Of a DNA stretch of 64,000 nt, positions 20,414 to 33,631 are shown in pieces. Below the pieces are notes generated by a model, which saw nothing but the letters and a program-made list of their open reading frames with translations, was not told the origin of the DNA and made no database searches. This DNA comes from Bryum argenteum. Its lineage: Eukaryota; Streptophyta; Bryopsida; Bryales; Bryaceae. Each line of letters opens with the position of its first letter. Positions within the stretch are counted from its first letter, which is position 1. Location: positions 12,036,345-12,100,344 of the forward strand of contig CM073326.1 of the NCBI GenBank assembly GCA_037043015.1, in the 5' to 3' direction. The position numbers and the translations under genes were made by a program.

Positions 20414-22886
20414 GACACGCGATGGACATGTTATCCATGTCAAAGACACGGAGGTAACAGTTAATCCATGAGTCCACTAAATAATTAGACTTGTAATAAG
20501 AAGATGATCCATACTTTCTATTTTCTAATTTTATTATATCCTGTCAGAGCACATTCTGAATCCTCAATTGGTGGGATTATCCTCCTTGGCCATTGTCCCA
20601 CTAAATAATTAGAAATATACTTTATCACATAGGCTTACAAACCATATCTACAAATTGAAGTTGGGAGTGGCAACATACTAATTAGAAAGGTTTTGTCCAT
20701 TCACTCACAATAACAAATAAAAATCTTTCATCTTAGTTTTAAAATAATAATATATTTCTTTTGATTCTCCCGATTTAGCTCGATTATCAATATAACTATG
20801 TTTCTTAGCAAAACAACAACTTCTTGTCATCCATGTAAAGAACGAGCAGAAGATACTTTTAATCAACTTTTAATCAAATACTGAAGCTACAACCCCACCT
20901 TAGTTATATAAAAAGGCCCACAACTTTTACATCATTTTTCCACAACTTCAATGTCAATATTTCACAAGATAAATGTGAAGTGGAGATTTATGTTGCATAT
21001 CAGTTTACCCTGATACCGTTGTCGCACCAATATAAAACTATCTTTGTTACAAAATGTCTCATCGATACGCCCTTTATATTTTGTCTGAAAAAGTCTCTTG
21101 CAAACAAGTACAAACTCAACATTATATTGAATTTGCTCACTAAACTATATTGTGTTGAGCTGTTTAATCACCTCAAGATGCTACTTCACTTGTGCATAAT
21201 CATTTCACAAAATACAATTTACAATTGGGGGAAACAAAATTCAACCCTCAATACCAACCGGCAACATACATAACATGAAGAGTTATGCCCAACCTTTGGC
21301 AGGACAAATGTTATGGAATCACTACAAAGCTCTTGGTGAGATTTGTCACTATCATTGCACCTCTCATTATTATCAATTGAACTCAAAGGTGATTTGTGAT
21401 CGGTCGAATTTTTCCCAACCTTTTGGCGTGCCAAAACTCTATTATTAGTAAAGCAAGATGTTATCAAATTTTATATCACTACAAAGCTTTGAAGAGATCT
21501 ATCCATCCAACTAGACAAATTCTTTTAATTATCAAACTTGAGCTTAATCCCAAGAACTTTGCAATATCAATCAGACATCATAGGATAAAGGGAGTGTGAA
21601 AACTCGCAATTCCTTGCCCAAACCAAGTTGATGTCATTGGCCTTTGGTCTTGTCTTCAATCCTAATTTTAACTCCTTCCTTATTGATGTTTGCAACCCCG
21701 TCTTAAAAATTCATCTTTATTTCTATCCCAAACCCCGATCATCTCTTGACCCTTGATCCTATCTTGAACGGTGATCCTAGTTTGAAGCTGATCCCTAACC
21801 CTGTTTTGAACCGCGTCCTTGTCCATGTGTTCATCTCACCCAAGGTCCCTAACTCAAAAAGGGAGGAAGGTTTCTCTATCAAATTTTCTTCTTTTTTGTA
21901 ACGTTTAAAAATTAGGACATTTTGAAATTTCCATAATTTATGCGACAAAAAACACTTTGAAATTTCACATATCTTGCAATCGACACGTTGAATTCGTGAT
22001 CCGATTGTTGGTGTTTGAGAAAAAGATTTAACTTTTCACGATACCTCATGTGCCCCACCAATGATTGCCAAGATCTTGTTGACAACATTAACGTATGCTA
22101 CAAACAATGAGTCTACCACAAGATGACATTGTTAAACAACTCACATCCATTTTCATCTATGACATATTTTTCTGGAAAATATATATATTGTGATTAAAAT
22201 AAGTTGTGACATTCGAGGGGTTAAGTATATAGACTATAGTATATTCAGAACTTAATTCATGGTTACAAGCGCCATCCTCAAAGCATTTGAAAGAAAGACC
22301 ACATACAATGAATGGGGAATCAAAAAATGTAATTTGGAGTTCAAAGCTCAACTATCACAACCATGAAAAGAACTCAAAACTCAAGAAGAAAAAAATTGTG
22401 GCTGTCTTGAAGCCGCACTCTCAAAACTCAATCTTCAAATCAACCCGCCCATCTCCCACACAAAAAGCAGAAGATGCAATTGATCTCATTCAACCAAATC
22501 TCTCACCGCAACTCGAAAAGCGGCAGACGTCGAAAGGCTTAAAAAAAGGAGAAAATTTCCAAAGTAAAAGGTGAATCTTATGGCCATGTGTACGTCTCTC
22601 GCTCGTCTGTTTGCCTTGTTCGACCATCTGCGAGAACCGAGATCCCCCAAAAGCACTTGCTTGTGTGCGATTCACGGAGTCCATTGGAAGGGACAGGGCA
22701 GGACTGGACTGGAGTGCTCACAAGCAAGCAAGCGACGTGCCCAAGACGCACACTCTTCTTCTCTCATTCAACCAGCAATTGGGGTGGGGAGCTTCAAGGT
22801 CAGTATAATTGAAAGGTGAAGGTGGGGGGGTAGCAAATTTTGTTATTTAGGGTTCAAGAGATTGAATTGTTGCTGAATTGGAAGCT
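20414..22886. other. Intergenic between CACTA element and ClpX
   Basis: AT-rich, no gene recognised up to the ClpX leader. Around 21740-21840 the phrase 'atccta/ttgaac' recurs loosely. GC content rises from about 22560, where the ClpX promoter and 5' UTR should lie. Confidence 0.4.
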
Positions 22887-25800
22887 ATGGCAGCAGTGAA
22901 ATGGCGAAGGTTGAGTATGGGTATGGGGCTAGTAAGCAGAGTAGTGCGATCTCCGAAACCTTCTCTCCCATCCACCACCACGTCTGTCCACAAATTCATT
23001 TCTTCATTACCCGCGGCAAGCGAGCATCTTGCTTTCACCACCCAGGTTGCAAAATTCCATGAGAGAGCTACTTCATCGAAGGGGTACGCAATTTGCGGGA
23101 GTTGTAGCGATCCAGTGTCGTCGGTTGCACCGAATTCTTCCTGTTCGAAATGTGGAGCAGTAGATTCTGTCGTGGTTGTTGCCAATCCTTCCGAGAGTGC
23201 GCAGTTGCGTGACACTGCATTGCGAGTCTCTCGATGGCAGCGGATGCAAGCTTCTTCTTCTTCTTCTACACCGCCCACTTCTGTGCACACTCCTCCTAAT
23301 CCTCCGTACGCTCCCTCCTCTAATCTTGTTCGTGTGCAACACCCCTCCACTGGTGGTGGTGGTGGTGGTGGTGGAGGGTTTGGTTCAAGAGATTCGTGGG
23401 GTGGCTCGGCTCTTGGAAAAGAGCTTCCTACGCCGAGAGAAATTTCTCAAGCTCTTGATACCTTCGTTGTTGGCCAACAACGAGCCAAAAAGGTGCGAAC
23501 TATCTCTCGGTTTCAATTTGTCTGCTTTCGAGGTTTTCGATGCTTGTTGATACGTATGACAAGCTGAGAACATGTAATTTTGCTTATTCTCAGATATTGT
23601 CGGTGGCAGTTTATAACCACTACAAGCGCATCTACTATGAGTCTCTTCACAAGGCCAACTCAAGCGCTTCTGATGAGGGGTATGTGTATCCTACCTCGCA
23701 AAGCAGAAAAACACTTTCTTTCTCACTGAATTTTGATTTGGTCATTTTTAAAAAAAGAGAGATCTTCTTGGTCATTTTTCGGTGACGGTATTGAGAATGG
23801 AATTTGCAATTTTTTTGAGTGTGCAGGTTTAGTGGCGCTCGCTCCAGTCTTTCTGATAGTGATGCCGAGGAGAGTGATGGTGTGGAGCTGGAGAAGAGCA
23901 ATGTGCTTCTCATGGGTCCTACTGGATCTGGTTTGTTTCTGGGTCCTACTTTTGCTTGCAGGATACATTTCAGAGCACTCTTCAACTGTAGTCCCATTGG
24001 CGCTTTTTATTTCAAGTGTTGCTCGAAAACTTGAGTCTTAATCTTGGTTACCTGAATGTTGTGTTTGACGGCCTTAACTCGTGTTTCAGGCAAGACGTTG
24101 TTAGCCAAGACGTTAGCCAGATTCGTGAACGTGCCCTTTGTAATCGCGGATGCCACAACCCTCACTCAGGTACAGATCCATTATCTATTTTGTTATCGAG
24201 TACCTTAAGATTTCTTTCCGATTGCTTATGGATGTCAATTGCAGGCAGGATATGTGGGAGAGGATGTGGAATCGATTCTCTACAAGTTGTTGATGGTGAG
24301 TGAACGAAACATCCTCGTCAAAAGTTCGATACTACAATCTCTTCAATTCTGAAGCTTCAAGTTCTGGCGGCTCTTTGATTGTCTCCTCGTATTTACAGGC
24401 AGCAGAATTCAATGTTCCAGCCGCCCAACAGGGGATCGTTTACATTGACGAGGTTGACAAGATCACAAAAAAGGTTAGAATTCACTATCTTCATCATAAG
24501 TATTATAAGCTCAGTTCTGCTATAAGCATCACCAAAATGGAAGCACCGTTCATGTGTAGGTGGCTGTTAACATGATAGATGTGCTTGATTGATTCTGCAG
24601 GCGGAGAATATGAACATAAGCAGAGATGTATCTGGTGAAGGCGTGCAGCAGGCACTTTTGAAAATGCTCGAAGGAACTGTACGTTCTCTCACACACTTCT
24701 CTCGCTGTGTAGCCGAGAATATGGTTCAATTATTTATCATTTATCATCGTTGCATGCAGGTTGTCAACGTGCCAGAGAAAGGCGCCAGGAAACACCCTCG
24801 TGGAGATCATATTCAGGTAACTTCCTTCGCTTTTTATTCCGTTATTCTATTAGAATCCGCGGAGATCATGTTACGTTGGGGTTAGAGAACTGCGGCTTCA
24901 ATCTGTGTAGTGTCCATCAGCGTGCGTATCTTATGATATGTTCGTGTTGTTTTGTGACCCCAGATTGACACAAAGGACATACTGTTCATATGCGGAGGCG
25001 CTTTTGTGGAGCTTGAGAAAACGATCGCAGAAAGGTACCCTAATACTGCATTGCATTAGATTATTCTCATGCTAGGGTTCTAGTTCTAACCAGGGCAAGA
25101 TGCGTCATGAACTTACAGGCGTCAGGACTCGTCCATTGGATTTGGAGCACCTGTACGTGCTAACATGAGAGGCAACAAGTTAGTCGATGCTGCCATCACC
25201 TCCTCACTGCTTGAAACGGTAAGCATTTCCGCACCTTTCTATGCACAGGCTTTGTGCTTTCTTTAGGAGCGGCTTCAAGGAATCTGGGTCTTGAGTTTTG
25301 GGGATCTTGGTCTTGGAGACTCACAAGTATGTGAGGTGGTGCAGGTGGAGTCGAGCGACTTGATCAATTATGGACTCATTCCAGAGTTTATTGGTCGTTT
25401 CCCTGTTCTGGTCAGCCTTGCTGCCTTAAATGAAGAACAACTTGTACAGGTACAACTCCTGCTCTTCGCTTGGATAGTAGTATCTTGAGAGAGTGAATCA
25501 GCTATGAGAGAGCTTTATTATTGTCATCCAAGGTTGAATACACCATTTTCAGCTTTGTAAGGATCAATAAAATGTTGCTGCAGGTACTCACGGAGCCTCG
25601 AAACGCGTTGGGAAAGCAGTACAAGAAAATGTTCGCAATGAACAATGTAAGCTCTCAAACGATTACACACCGTTCTCTCGGTATTTATTTATTTACCTGC
25701 TCCGAATGGTTTGATTCATTCATTGTTTTTTGATCGTCAGGTAAAGTTGCATTACACTGAAGGAGCATTACGAAGGATTGCTCAAAAGGCAATGGCGAAG

Positions 25801-26378
25801 AACACTGGAGCTCGCGGGTTGAGAACCATCATGGAGACTCTCCTAACAGATTCCATGTACCTGGTATAACTACTTCCTCTCCAACTTTTTATAACACACA
25901 CACACACAACACTTTGAAAATGACTCTAATGACTACTGTGTTATCAGGTTCCGGATTCCGTTGCGGAGGCAGATGAGAAAATCGATGCCGTTGTGTTAGA
26001 TGAGGATTCCGTCGGAGAAGCACATGGCGTTGGAAATGGTGCTAAAATCCTCCGTGGAGAGGGAGCACTAGATTCGTATTTAGGCAACACTAAATCCTCA
26101 AGCAAGGTGATCATCTTCTCTTCTCCTATACTTGCTGCACTACACTACTATGTAATGCTATTATCGTGACTGAGCTTTCATATCGATGGTTCCCTATTTT
26201 GCAAACCTCAAACACTAGCATGGTTTCTTGCCATGATATGATGGGTCATTTGCAATGTGGCATTCTTAAGGGATGTTTTTGGAACTTGCGGCAGATGGGG
26301 ACAGAAGGAGGGGCTGCAGTGGAAGAGGAGGAAGTCGAAAGGGATCCCGAATTGCCTGCAAGGGCGGCCAATTTGTAA
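22887..26378 (+). CDS. CLPX: ATP-dependent Clp protease ATP-binding subunit ClpX, mitochondrial type
   Basis: ClpX is a hexameric AAA+ unfoldase that feeds proteins to ClpP in the mitochondrial matrix. Fifteen exons keep one frame (613 aa): 22887-23492, 23594-23679, 23827-23930, 24090-24169, 24245-24295, 24399-24473, 24601-24678, 24760-24816, 24964-25034, 25119-25218, 25345-25449, 25584-25646, 25741-25863, 25948-26106 and 26295-26378. The Arg/Ser-rich N-terminus looks like a transit peptide. A C4 zinc finger follows (C70, C73, C86, C89), then a Ser/Pro region and a run of Gly. Walker A is GPTGSGKT (261-268), the GYVG pore loop lies in exon 5, and Walker B is D326/E327. FIGRF (451-455) holds the sensor/finger Arg and GARGLR (515-520) is sensor 2. 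The acidic C-terminal tail is typical of plant homologues. Confidence 0.95.
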
Positions 26379-27458
26379 ATGTGATAGGATATTGAATGTG
26401 ATAGGCATTTGTACAGCTTGAAACTGAACGTTAATTAATTTATGTAAGTTCAAATTCAGTGATGTTAGTTAGACCTTGAAACTGGGTCCTCCGGCAGTAT
26501 TGATCGATCTGCAAGTTGTAAAGCTTCTGATGTTCTTTAGTTACTTGGAATTGGTAACCAATTTCCATGGCATCCCTCGTCTCGTCGTATCTTCTTCTTG
26601 CCTGTCTTGTGTTTCAGGTGTGTTCGTATTATTCATGAGATGTGGTAGAATGAACATGTGATCAAGCACTTAAAATTTGCAGATTTGCCTGATCAAGAGG
26701 AATCGTGAAACACATAGATTGTAATAAATAAACAACTTGAAAGCATAAACTCGTTTTAGTTATAAAGCGAAGCGTGTATATTAAGGAAGGAAGACATTCA
26801 ATCCTGAGAGTTTGGTTTCAGGAGCCCTCACTTTGGTGATAGGTTTGTTCACCTTATTGATAGTCTCTCCGTCTTGTTTGTGGTGAAATCCTTAAATTCT
26901 TTACAATATAATTTTAGAAATTGAATTTTAGAAATTGAGGTGTTGAGGTTTCATGCACTAACAAGGCCAATTTAAGATCGAAGTTAGACAAGTATGTTAG
27001 TCCACTTAGTAATGCTTTTGATAAAATACTCTTGGGGCTTTAGAAAAAAATCACTTTTTGCTACAGTGATAGAAATTCAAAAATACTCCTTTAATTTTAT
27101 GCTATAATTACATTGATAGCTCCATATGCTGACTATCCCACAACAAAACATAACACAAAGGAAAGTAAGTTCTTATCGTAAAGGACTAGAAATGTCTCAA
27201 GATTGCAGATTTCGATTGCCAATTTCGATCGATTGGAGAGCTTCCGAAAGCAGACTAGGAGGACTAGAATGAGAGCTAGTCGGTGAACACCATGTTCTCT
27301 TTACTCGTACATTGACTCAGGAGATTCACTATAGATGAAGATTTCCACTACACCTGAATTGTTCGAAGCACACAATCAACTGGAGAAACACCCCACCAAG
27401 CAATTCGTCTTTGATTTGAATAGTTGCTTCTCGTTTCGAAACACTTCGGAGATCCATC
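26379..27458. other. ClpX to GPDH intergenic region
   Basis: Holds the ClpX 3' UTR (AATAAATAAA near 26724-26733 could serve as poly(A) signal) and the promoter and leader of the next gene. No other gene seen. Confidence 0.4.
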
Positions 27459-30400
27459 ATGAAGCTCCCATCTCCTTCCATCTTTAAGCCGATTCTCCAT
27501 CTCGTCGATAGAAGCAGTAGATTTGAGCGTGAGGCCCCATTTTTAAGGAGCGTCTTGCAATTTCTCGTCAACACTCCAGCCGGTACATGCTCAGGATCTT
27601 TACAGGGTTGTGTGATCCTTCGGGAATGTTACAGGGTTTAAGTGTTTAGGGTTAAGAAGTGAGAGAATGAGGCTTCTTAGGAGGGATTTTGTGTGCAGAT
27701 CGGCGATATTCGGTGTCGGCAGGGGATGAGAAGGAGAGAATTGCCGTCATTGGGAGCGGGAATTGGGGGAGTGTGGCAGCCAAGTTGGTGGCTACGAACG
27801 CCAGGTCGCAAGCATGCTATCACGGTACTAATGATTCGATCTGCCGCTTGCTATTTGTGATCGAATCATTCAGAGCTACACTATTTGATTCTGCTTCATT
27901 GCGCGCGCTTGACAGATGAAGTGCGAATGTGGGTGTATGAGGAGACTTTGGCAAGTGGCGAAAAACTTACCGACACCATTAATCAAAAGAAGGTTCGACA
28001 CTGCAGTATGGATCAAGCATTCACATTCCTGCCAGTCATTCATTGTAGTAATTCGTGCTGTGGTTGGAACAGGTAAATGCGAAGTATCTGCCGAATGTGC
28101 ACCTTGGTTCGAACATTGTTGCGGATCCAAGTCTCGAGAGTACTGGTAAGCTGCTTATGATCTTTCTCTACGAACAACAACCTTTTTCATTTACTTGTCT
28201 GTTTACAATACATGGAAAGTACACACCATAAGCTCAGATTTGTGAATGTAGATTTGTGGTACTAGCGAGGAATTTGGAGTTGATGTGGTTTTTTGTGACA
28301 GTGAAGGATGCAACGATGTTAGTTTTTTGTACGCCACATCAGTTTGTGGAATCGATTTGCAAGGAGTTGAAGGGCAAAGTGAAATCTAATTCCAAGGCTA
28401 TATCTCTCATAAAAGGAATGGAAGTACGTGACCATTCATGCTTATTTGTGCTTATTCATTTCTTAACATGATGATAGCCATCTTCTCTTCTCAAGTAGCT
28501 TTGTTTTCGCACTAATTTTTCACGTGATGTTGTAGGTGAAACCAGAGGGCCCAGTTCTGCTGTCCAACTTGATCACGGACCGTTTAGGTATCGACTGTTC
28601 GGTACTGATGGGAGCCAATATTGCAAATGAGGTGTGCATCATTTGACCCTTGAGTATGAAAAGAAGTTACTGCAATACCAGGATTGCAGGTTTTGTTCAG
28701 TGAAATTGCTAATCTAAAATCACGCTTATATTGCAAGTGAACGTTCAGGTGGCCATGGAACAGTTCAGTGAAGCAACTATCGGTTATCGATCAGATAAAA
28801 ACATAGCAAGCTCGTGGGTTCAAGCTTTCGCCACTCCATATTTCCACGTTGCAGCTGTAAGTCATTCCAGTTACAGAATCTTCGAATCTATAGACTGGAT
28901 TTGAATTATGTTATTTGAATCTCTAACTTCGAGCTAATTATGAAGACGATGTGAGATGCGCTTACTTGACATTATGTAATATCGTTTTGCAGGTACATGA
29001 TGTTGAAGGAGTTGAGCTCTGCGGTACTCTGAAAAACGTGGTGGCAATTGCTGCTGGTCAGTACCAGATTTTTACCCAATTTGAAGTCCAGAATCATTTT
29101 ATGTGAAAATCACCTATCAATTGTAGTAACTACACTACACTCGTTTGGTAGTTGGCTAAGTATCAACTTAGTTTCTCACTCGGAGCATGCATTGGTTCTC
29201 TTCCTTGAACTTTGCATAGCAGCTGGTACTGAACATTCCACGGTTTTGTTTCATTTTATCTAATATCAAACAGAGAGACTCTGCGGTTGGCAGGATTTGT
29301 AGACGGCTTAGGGATGGGCAACAACAGCAAGGTCTACTACTTGATATCCCTTGTGTGATTCAATCATTAATACTGCTCCTTGGATGCATTTCTTAATTAC
29401 AACTATAGATCTCCACTGTATACCGCAGGCTGCTATAATGCGGATAGGGCTGAACGAGATGATCCGCTTTTCGAAGCTGCTCTTTCCAACTGTTCAAGAT
29501 GCCACCTTCTTTGAGAGCTGCGGCGTAGCCGACCTCATTACCACTTGCTGTATTAATTCTTCTCAACTCCTACTTGAATTGAATACAGCACTAACGAACG
29601 ATGCTACAATGTATCCTTCTTTCGGAACTCGTTACTGTACAAGTATTTGCGAAGACATGTATAATCACAGTAAGTGACACTTGACAGGTCCCAGCATCTG
29701 GCATTCACTGTTTACATGTTGCGAGTTTGTGCAGTCGGGGGACGCAATAGGAAGGTTGCCGAAGCGTTCGCACGAAGCCGTGGAAAGAAGTAAGTAAGCT
29801 GTAATGTCGATCTAAGCTCATTTTAAGTGATGTATTAGCACTTTACCAGTTCTTTAAACGTTGGACCACTAATCAGAAGTGAGATCTATAGCCTTTATTT
29901 TACTCTGTAGTGAGTAAGCCTTTTCTGTTTGCCATCCACATTTGAATACTGAGGTCTATCTATCAATGCAATGTTTCTTTCTTCATTCGATGATATTTTG
30001 CAGGTCTTTCGACGAACTGGAGGCAGAGTTACTGGGAGGACAAAAACTTCAAGTAAGCCTTTTCATTCAACATATATACTGGATGATACAGAAAGTGATA
30101 GAATGAGCCTTGATCCTGCATACAGTATTTAAATCGCCCTTGAAAAATAGAAGAAAAATGGAAGAAAAACCACGAGCTGTGCTAGACATAGTTCTGAAGT
30201 ATGTCAAATGTATATAGTACTTAAATATGTCAAATGTATATTGTTCTGAGATATATGAAGAGCATGCTAGAATTATTGTTTGGCTATTTTATTTTCCGTG
30301 TGATGCAGGGAGTGTTGACTGCTGGCGAAGTGTTCCAAGTGTTGAAAGCACGAAACTGGGAAGAGAAGTTTCCTCTTTTTGCAACGGTACACAAGATTGC

Positions 30401-30488
30401 TTGCAACCAGTTGCCTCCATCTGCCATTGTCCAGCATGAGCAACAACAAGCTCTCAAGCGCACCTCATCGCTTCCCTTGTACCAGTAA
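27459..30488 (+). CDS. GPDH: NAD-dependent glycerol-3-phosphate dehydrogenase (organelle-targeted type)
   Basis: It reduces dihydroxyacetone phosphate to sn-glycerol-3-phosphate for glycerolipid synthesis. Thirteen exons give 410 residues in one frame: 27459-27582, 27699-27824, 27916-27992, 28073-28145, 28302-28423, 28536-28631, 28749-28856, 28993-29056, 29294-29331, 29429-29549, 29735-29789, 30004-30052 and 30309-30488. The Rossmann loop is GSGNWG (60-65); catalytic lysines are K171 (LIKGME) and K256 (GTLKNV); the FFESCGVAD and GGRNRK substrate motifs follow. The sequence resembles the Arabidopsis plastid GPDHp branch. Exon 1 encodes about 41 basic, Ser-rich residues and is inferred: the family core starts in exon 2, which has no ATG of its own, and the exon 1 donor fits in phase. 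It is probably a plastid transit peptide. Confidence 0.92.
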
Positions 30489-30685
30489 GACCTGCTTTGC
30501 TCTGAGGTTTGAGGTTTTTACTGTTTTAGGTCAGCTGTAGCGTTAGTAATGACACTCCGTTTAAATAGGGGAGAAAACAAATCACTTTCGAATCGTTGTG
30601 GAGGCAACTCAACTCTCCTAGCCCTAAAACTGCATCCATCCCTTTCCTCTCATTCTCCAATCCATACGGAGAAAGTGTGTCAGTC

Positions 30686-30918
30686 AAGCAACTGCACTAA
30701 ATTTGATAATTAGTGTTAGATACACTAATTTACATAAACATGTTATAAGTTTTTACTGTTGTTCAATAATTTTACCCACTATATTGGCCAAGATGGGGTC
30801 CTTATATAGTATCATAATCAATGCTCTTGGTAAATTTTTTAAACAAAAGTAAAAACTTATAGCATTTTCAAATCTTATAATAATCTAATACTAATTATCA
30901 AATTTAGTGTAGTTACTT
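30686..30918. mobile_element. Foldback element downstream of GPDH
   Basis: Long imperfect inverted arms: GCACTAAATTTGATAATTAG at the left and its reverse complement at about 30885-30915, with a second pairing block (TTATAAGTTTTTACT). 233 bp, AT-rich, non-coding. Confidence 0.75.
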
Positions 30919-31154
30919 GGAGTAAATGGGTAATGAATTCAAAACGTGGCTTCGTGATTAGTTAAATTACTAACTTACAAAGAATTTAGCTAAACCAATT
31001 AGAACCCAGATCTCAACCACCACACTATCGTGAATTGAAGAAATTGGTTAAAATGCCCTTATTAAGCTCAAGTAACAAGCACTATTTATTAAGACTAATT
31101 CTTGCGGGAAATGTGGACCTTAATGACTGTTCACGCCATGGTTTGGGATAGGAT

Positions 31155-31399
31155 GTTAACCCTTAAACGTCATATGTTGTCCTGATACCACACCCAAAAT
31201 CTATTTTAAAACTCCACTTTTAGCATTATTCTATTTTTAATTTGCGTGAGCTCTATTCTAAGAAAGTATAGATCTCTTTAAGGTGCTCAGTTTGGAATTT
31301 TAAAAATTCCATTTGGTATAATGGAGTGTAAGTTATGACCAAGATTCTCTCAAAAAAAAACCCAACCCCTCGGGCTGGGTCTGACGTTTAAGGGTTAAC
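31155..31399. mobile_element. Foldback element, CCCTTAAACG family, copy B
   Basis: Ends GTTAACCCTTAAACGTCA and TGACGTTTAAGGGTTAAC-like are near-perfect inverted repeats. Related by its terminus to 7011-7372. Near the right end, CCCAACCCCTCGGGCTGGG forms an extra small hairpin. Confidence 0.7.
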
Positions 31400-32542
31400 T
31401 AGTTTGTTGATCCAACACTTAGGCCTCCATGTAATATGTACATGCATTGCAAGAAATCTTTAAATCTTGATTACATGTTGGTAAGATCAATATGTCTCGG
31501 TTGAGCGTTGAATTTCTGCAAGTGAAGCACATGTATTGAAACCCTGCAATCATATTGTAATGGGCTGCAATTATATTGTAATGGGCTGCAATTATATTGT
31601 AATGGGCTGAAATTTTAAATGAAAATTCTTAAAACACTGCAAAAACAGAAAGTGGATCCCATTTAAAATTCTTGACAAAAATGAGAGTAACTCCTCTAGT
31701 CAGGAAGAAAAGTCTACCGGTATCAAAAATAAGACCCGCTTTACTACAAGATAATACAAGAATCCGATGAAAAAAGTGATGGATGACAAAATGACACCTT
31801 CACAAACATCCCATGTTCATCCAAAATGTATCAAAATGACCGTAGGAACGTATAGGGGTTAACCCTTAAATATCACGACGTTTTATAATAAACTTTAATA
31901 TTGCCCCTCAGGCATGCATTGTCTTTTGAGAGTTAAGGCCCAAAATGAATGTCTTTAGTATGTTAGAGATATTTGAGGAGATAGATAGATAGAAACTCCG
32001 ATCCCTTTCTAAGGGGCCGGCGTGAATAAAGTGTTCGTTCGTAATGCTACCGTAGGTACCTGGCAGCTTGGGCACTCTTTTGCCTAATAATCAATTAAAG
32101 TACGAGAAACGGTTAGGCAGTTTAAAAAATAATATCTCAAAATTGGGCAGTTTTAAATTCTGATTAGTTTAGTAGTTTAAATTAGGCATTCATCGAGTTT
32201 CATAGATGTTTAGGGAGCACTGTCATGTTTGTGCCATTTTTATTGCATGTGTGAAGTTCATGACTCATTGTAAAACATTTTGGTGCTCTTTTGCTAAATT
32301 TGCCACATGATACTTGATTATATGCAAATTTGGGCAATACCGTAATTTAATTCTATTGTTTTCCGGCTGTTACAATCAAGAATTTCCAAAAAAATTAGGC
32401 ACACTTGAAATTAATTATTCTCTGCCGAAGCTGCTAGTTACCTACGGTAGTATCCCGATGGCCACCGAACGAGAGGAAATTGGAACAATACTACTTCCCC
32501 CTCTTGAGGGTGGATTCCAAAACTATGCTAGTTTCCAGCGCC
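31400..32542. other. Intergenic with repeat fragments
   Basis: No gene. Three tandem copies of ATTATATTGTAATGGGCTG-like sequence lie at about 31550-31610. A lone GTTAACCCTTAAATATC terminus lies near 31857, and a GGCCGGCGTGAATAAAGTGT motif near 32013 is shared with 8831 and 59240. Confidence 0.5.
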
Positions 32543-32736
32543 TTGAAGATACTTGACATAGTATCCCCCAATGGGCTTTGAGGTACCCATACAACTAGGT
32601 CCAAGGACCCCCTCCCCCCGCAATAGTTGGGTGGACTATAGTGGTGAGAACCACGCTGGCATGGGGAATAGAACCTACGACCTCCTGACTGGGGGCCATA
32701 AACTCTGACCAGCAAGCCAAGCCTTGTGGTGCCTAA
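32543..32736 (-). mobile_element. tRNA-derived SINE, longest copy
   Basis: On the minus strand this starts AGGCACCACAAGGC and carries an A-box-like TGGCTTGCTGG. About 34 bases further is a B-box GGTTCTATTCC, close to the pol III consensus GGTTCGANTCC and at tRNA-like spacing. The body then runs through TAGTCCACCCAACTATTG, GTATGGGTACCTCAAAG and ATACTATGTCAAGTATC. Copies at 10640-10763 (head) and 8960-9065 (tail) share this order. The A-tail is not obvious. Confidence 0.72.
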
Positions 32737-33631
32737 ATATTTGAGTAAAAATACTGCATCAAAACATTTAATGCAAGGTGCACATAAATTGCATTTCCCA
32801 TATTATATTCAGTCATCCAACAATTCAGTAGTGATGAATTTGTAAACCAAAAGTGTTTTGAAACTTCAATGCATGATGGACTTCTTGGCAACCAAAACCA
32901 AACCTTTGGAGTGAACGGACGTTAAATTGAAGCATTAGAAGCTTGGTGTAGCAGGAGCTAGGTTGATATTTGAGAACATTTGAGGAAGTGTTCAAAATTG
33001 CACTCTTTGAGAAGACAAGGAATTTTTTAGCTCCCTTCAAACCATAACTACATTCACAATTTATTATTTGTAAGTCCACGATTCAAATAAACACTAATAT
33101 TGTTGCATATGGTAGTAATTTGTTGAGATATAACCATGTATTTATTATTTGTTTTTGAATGAAAATCCGTTATCTTGACATTATTTTTAGGCAATGTACG
33201 GGGAGAACCGAGGCGAGCCACACAAAAAACAAGTTGAAGAGTTTTTAGCAATGTTTGCTAAAAACCCGCTTGCTAAAAAAAATTAAAACATAGAGAATTT
33301 GTTAACAAATACTACAACATAACCGGCCAAAGTGATTCAAAACCACTTCATATTCTTGGAGTGGAGGATATTGGTCGGTTTATGTGAATCTCTCCCTTAA
33401 GCGTGTTTTGAGGCCTCAAAGTGGACATTGTTCGAAAGATATAAACGCACGGGTTAATCTTGAAAACTCAATCAAAGTTGAGTAGCTAATTAATGGCATA
33501 TACCAAAATAAGAATGGTCTCTCACATTATTGTTTTCTCATCATACATTGAATTGTGTCTTCTGAGAAATAATATCCCTAAAATTTGGCAACTCGTTTGT
33601 AAAAAAAAAATTAATTATCATATAGAGAGTA
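32737..33631. other. Intergenic, nothing recognised
   Basis: AT-rich sequence with no gene or clear repeat apart from an A run at 33599-33611. Confidence 0.4.

Noticed and set aside
32543-32736. Functional tRNA gene
   Set aside because: A- and B-box-like motifs are present, but no cloverleaf could be built and the unit is a repeat with a non-tRNA body.
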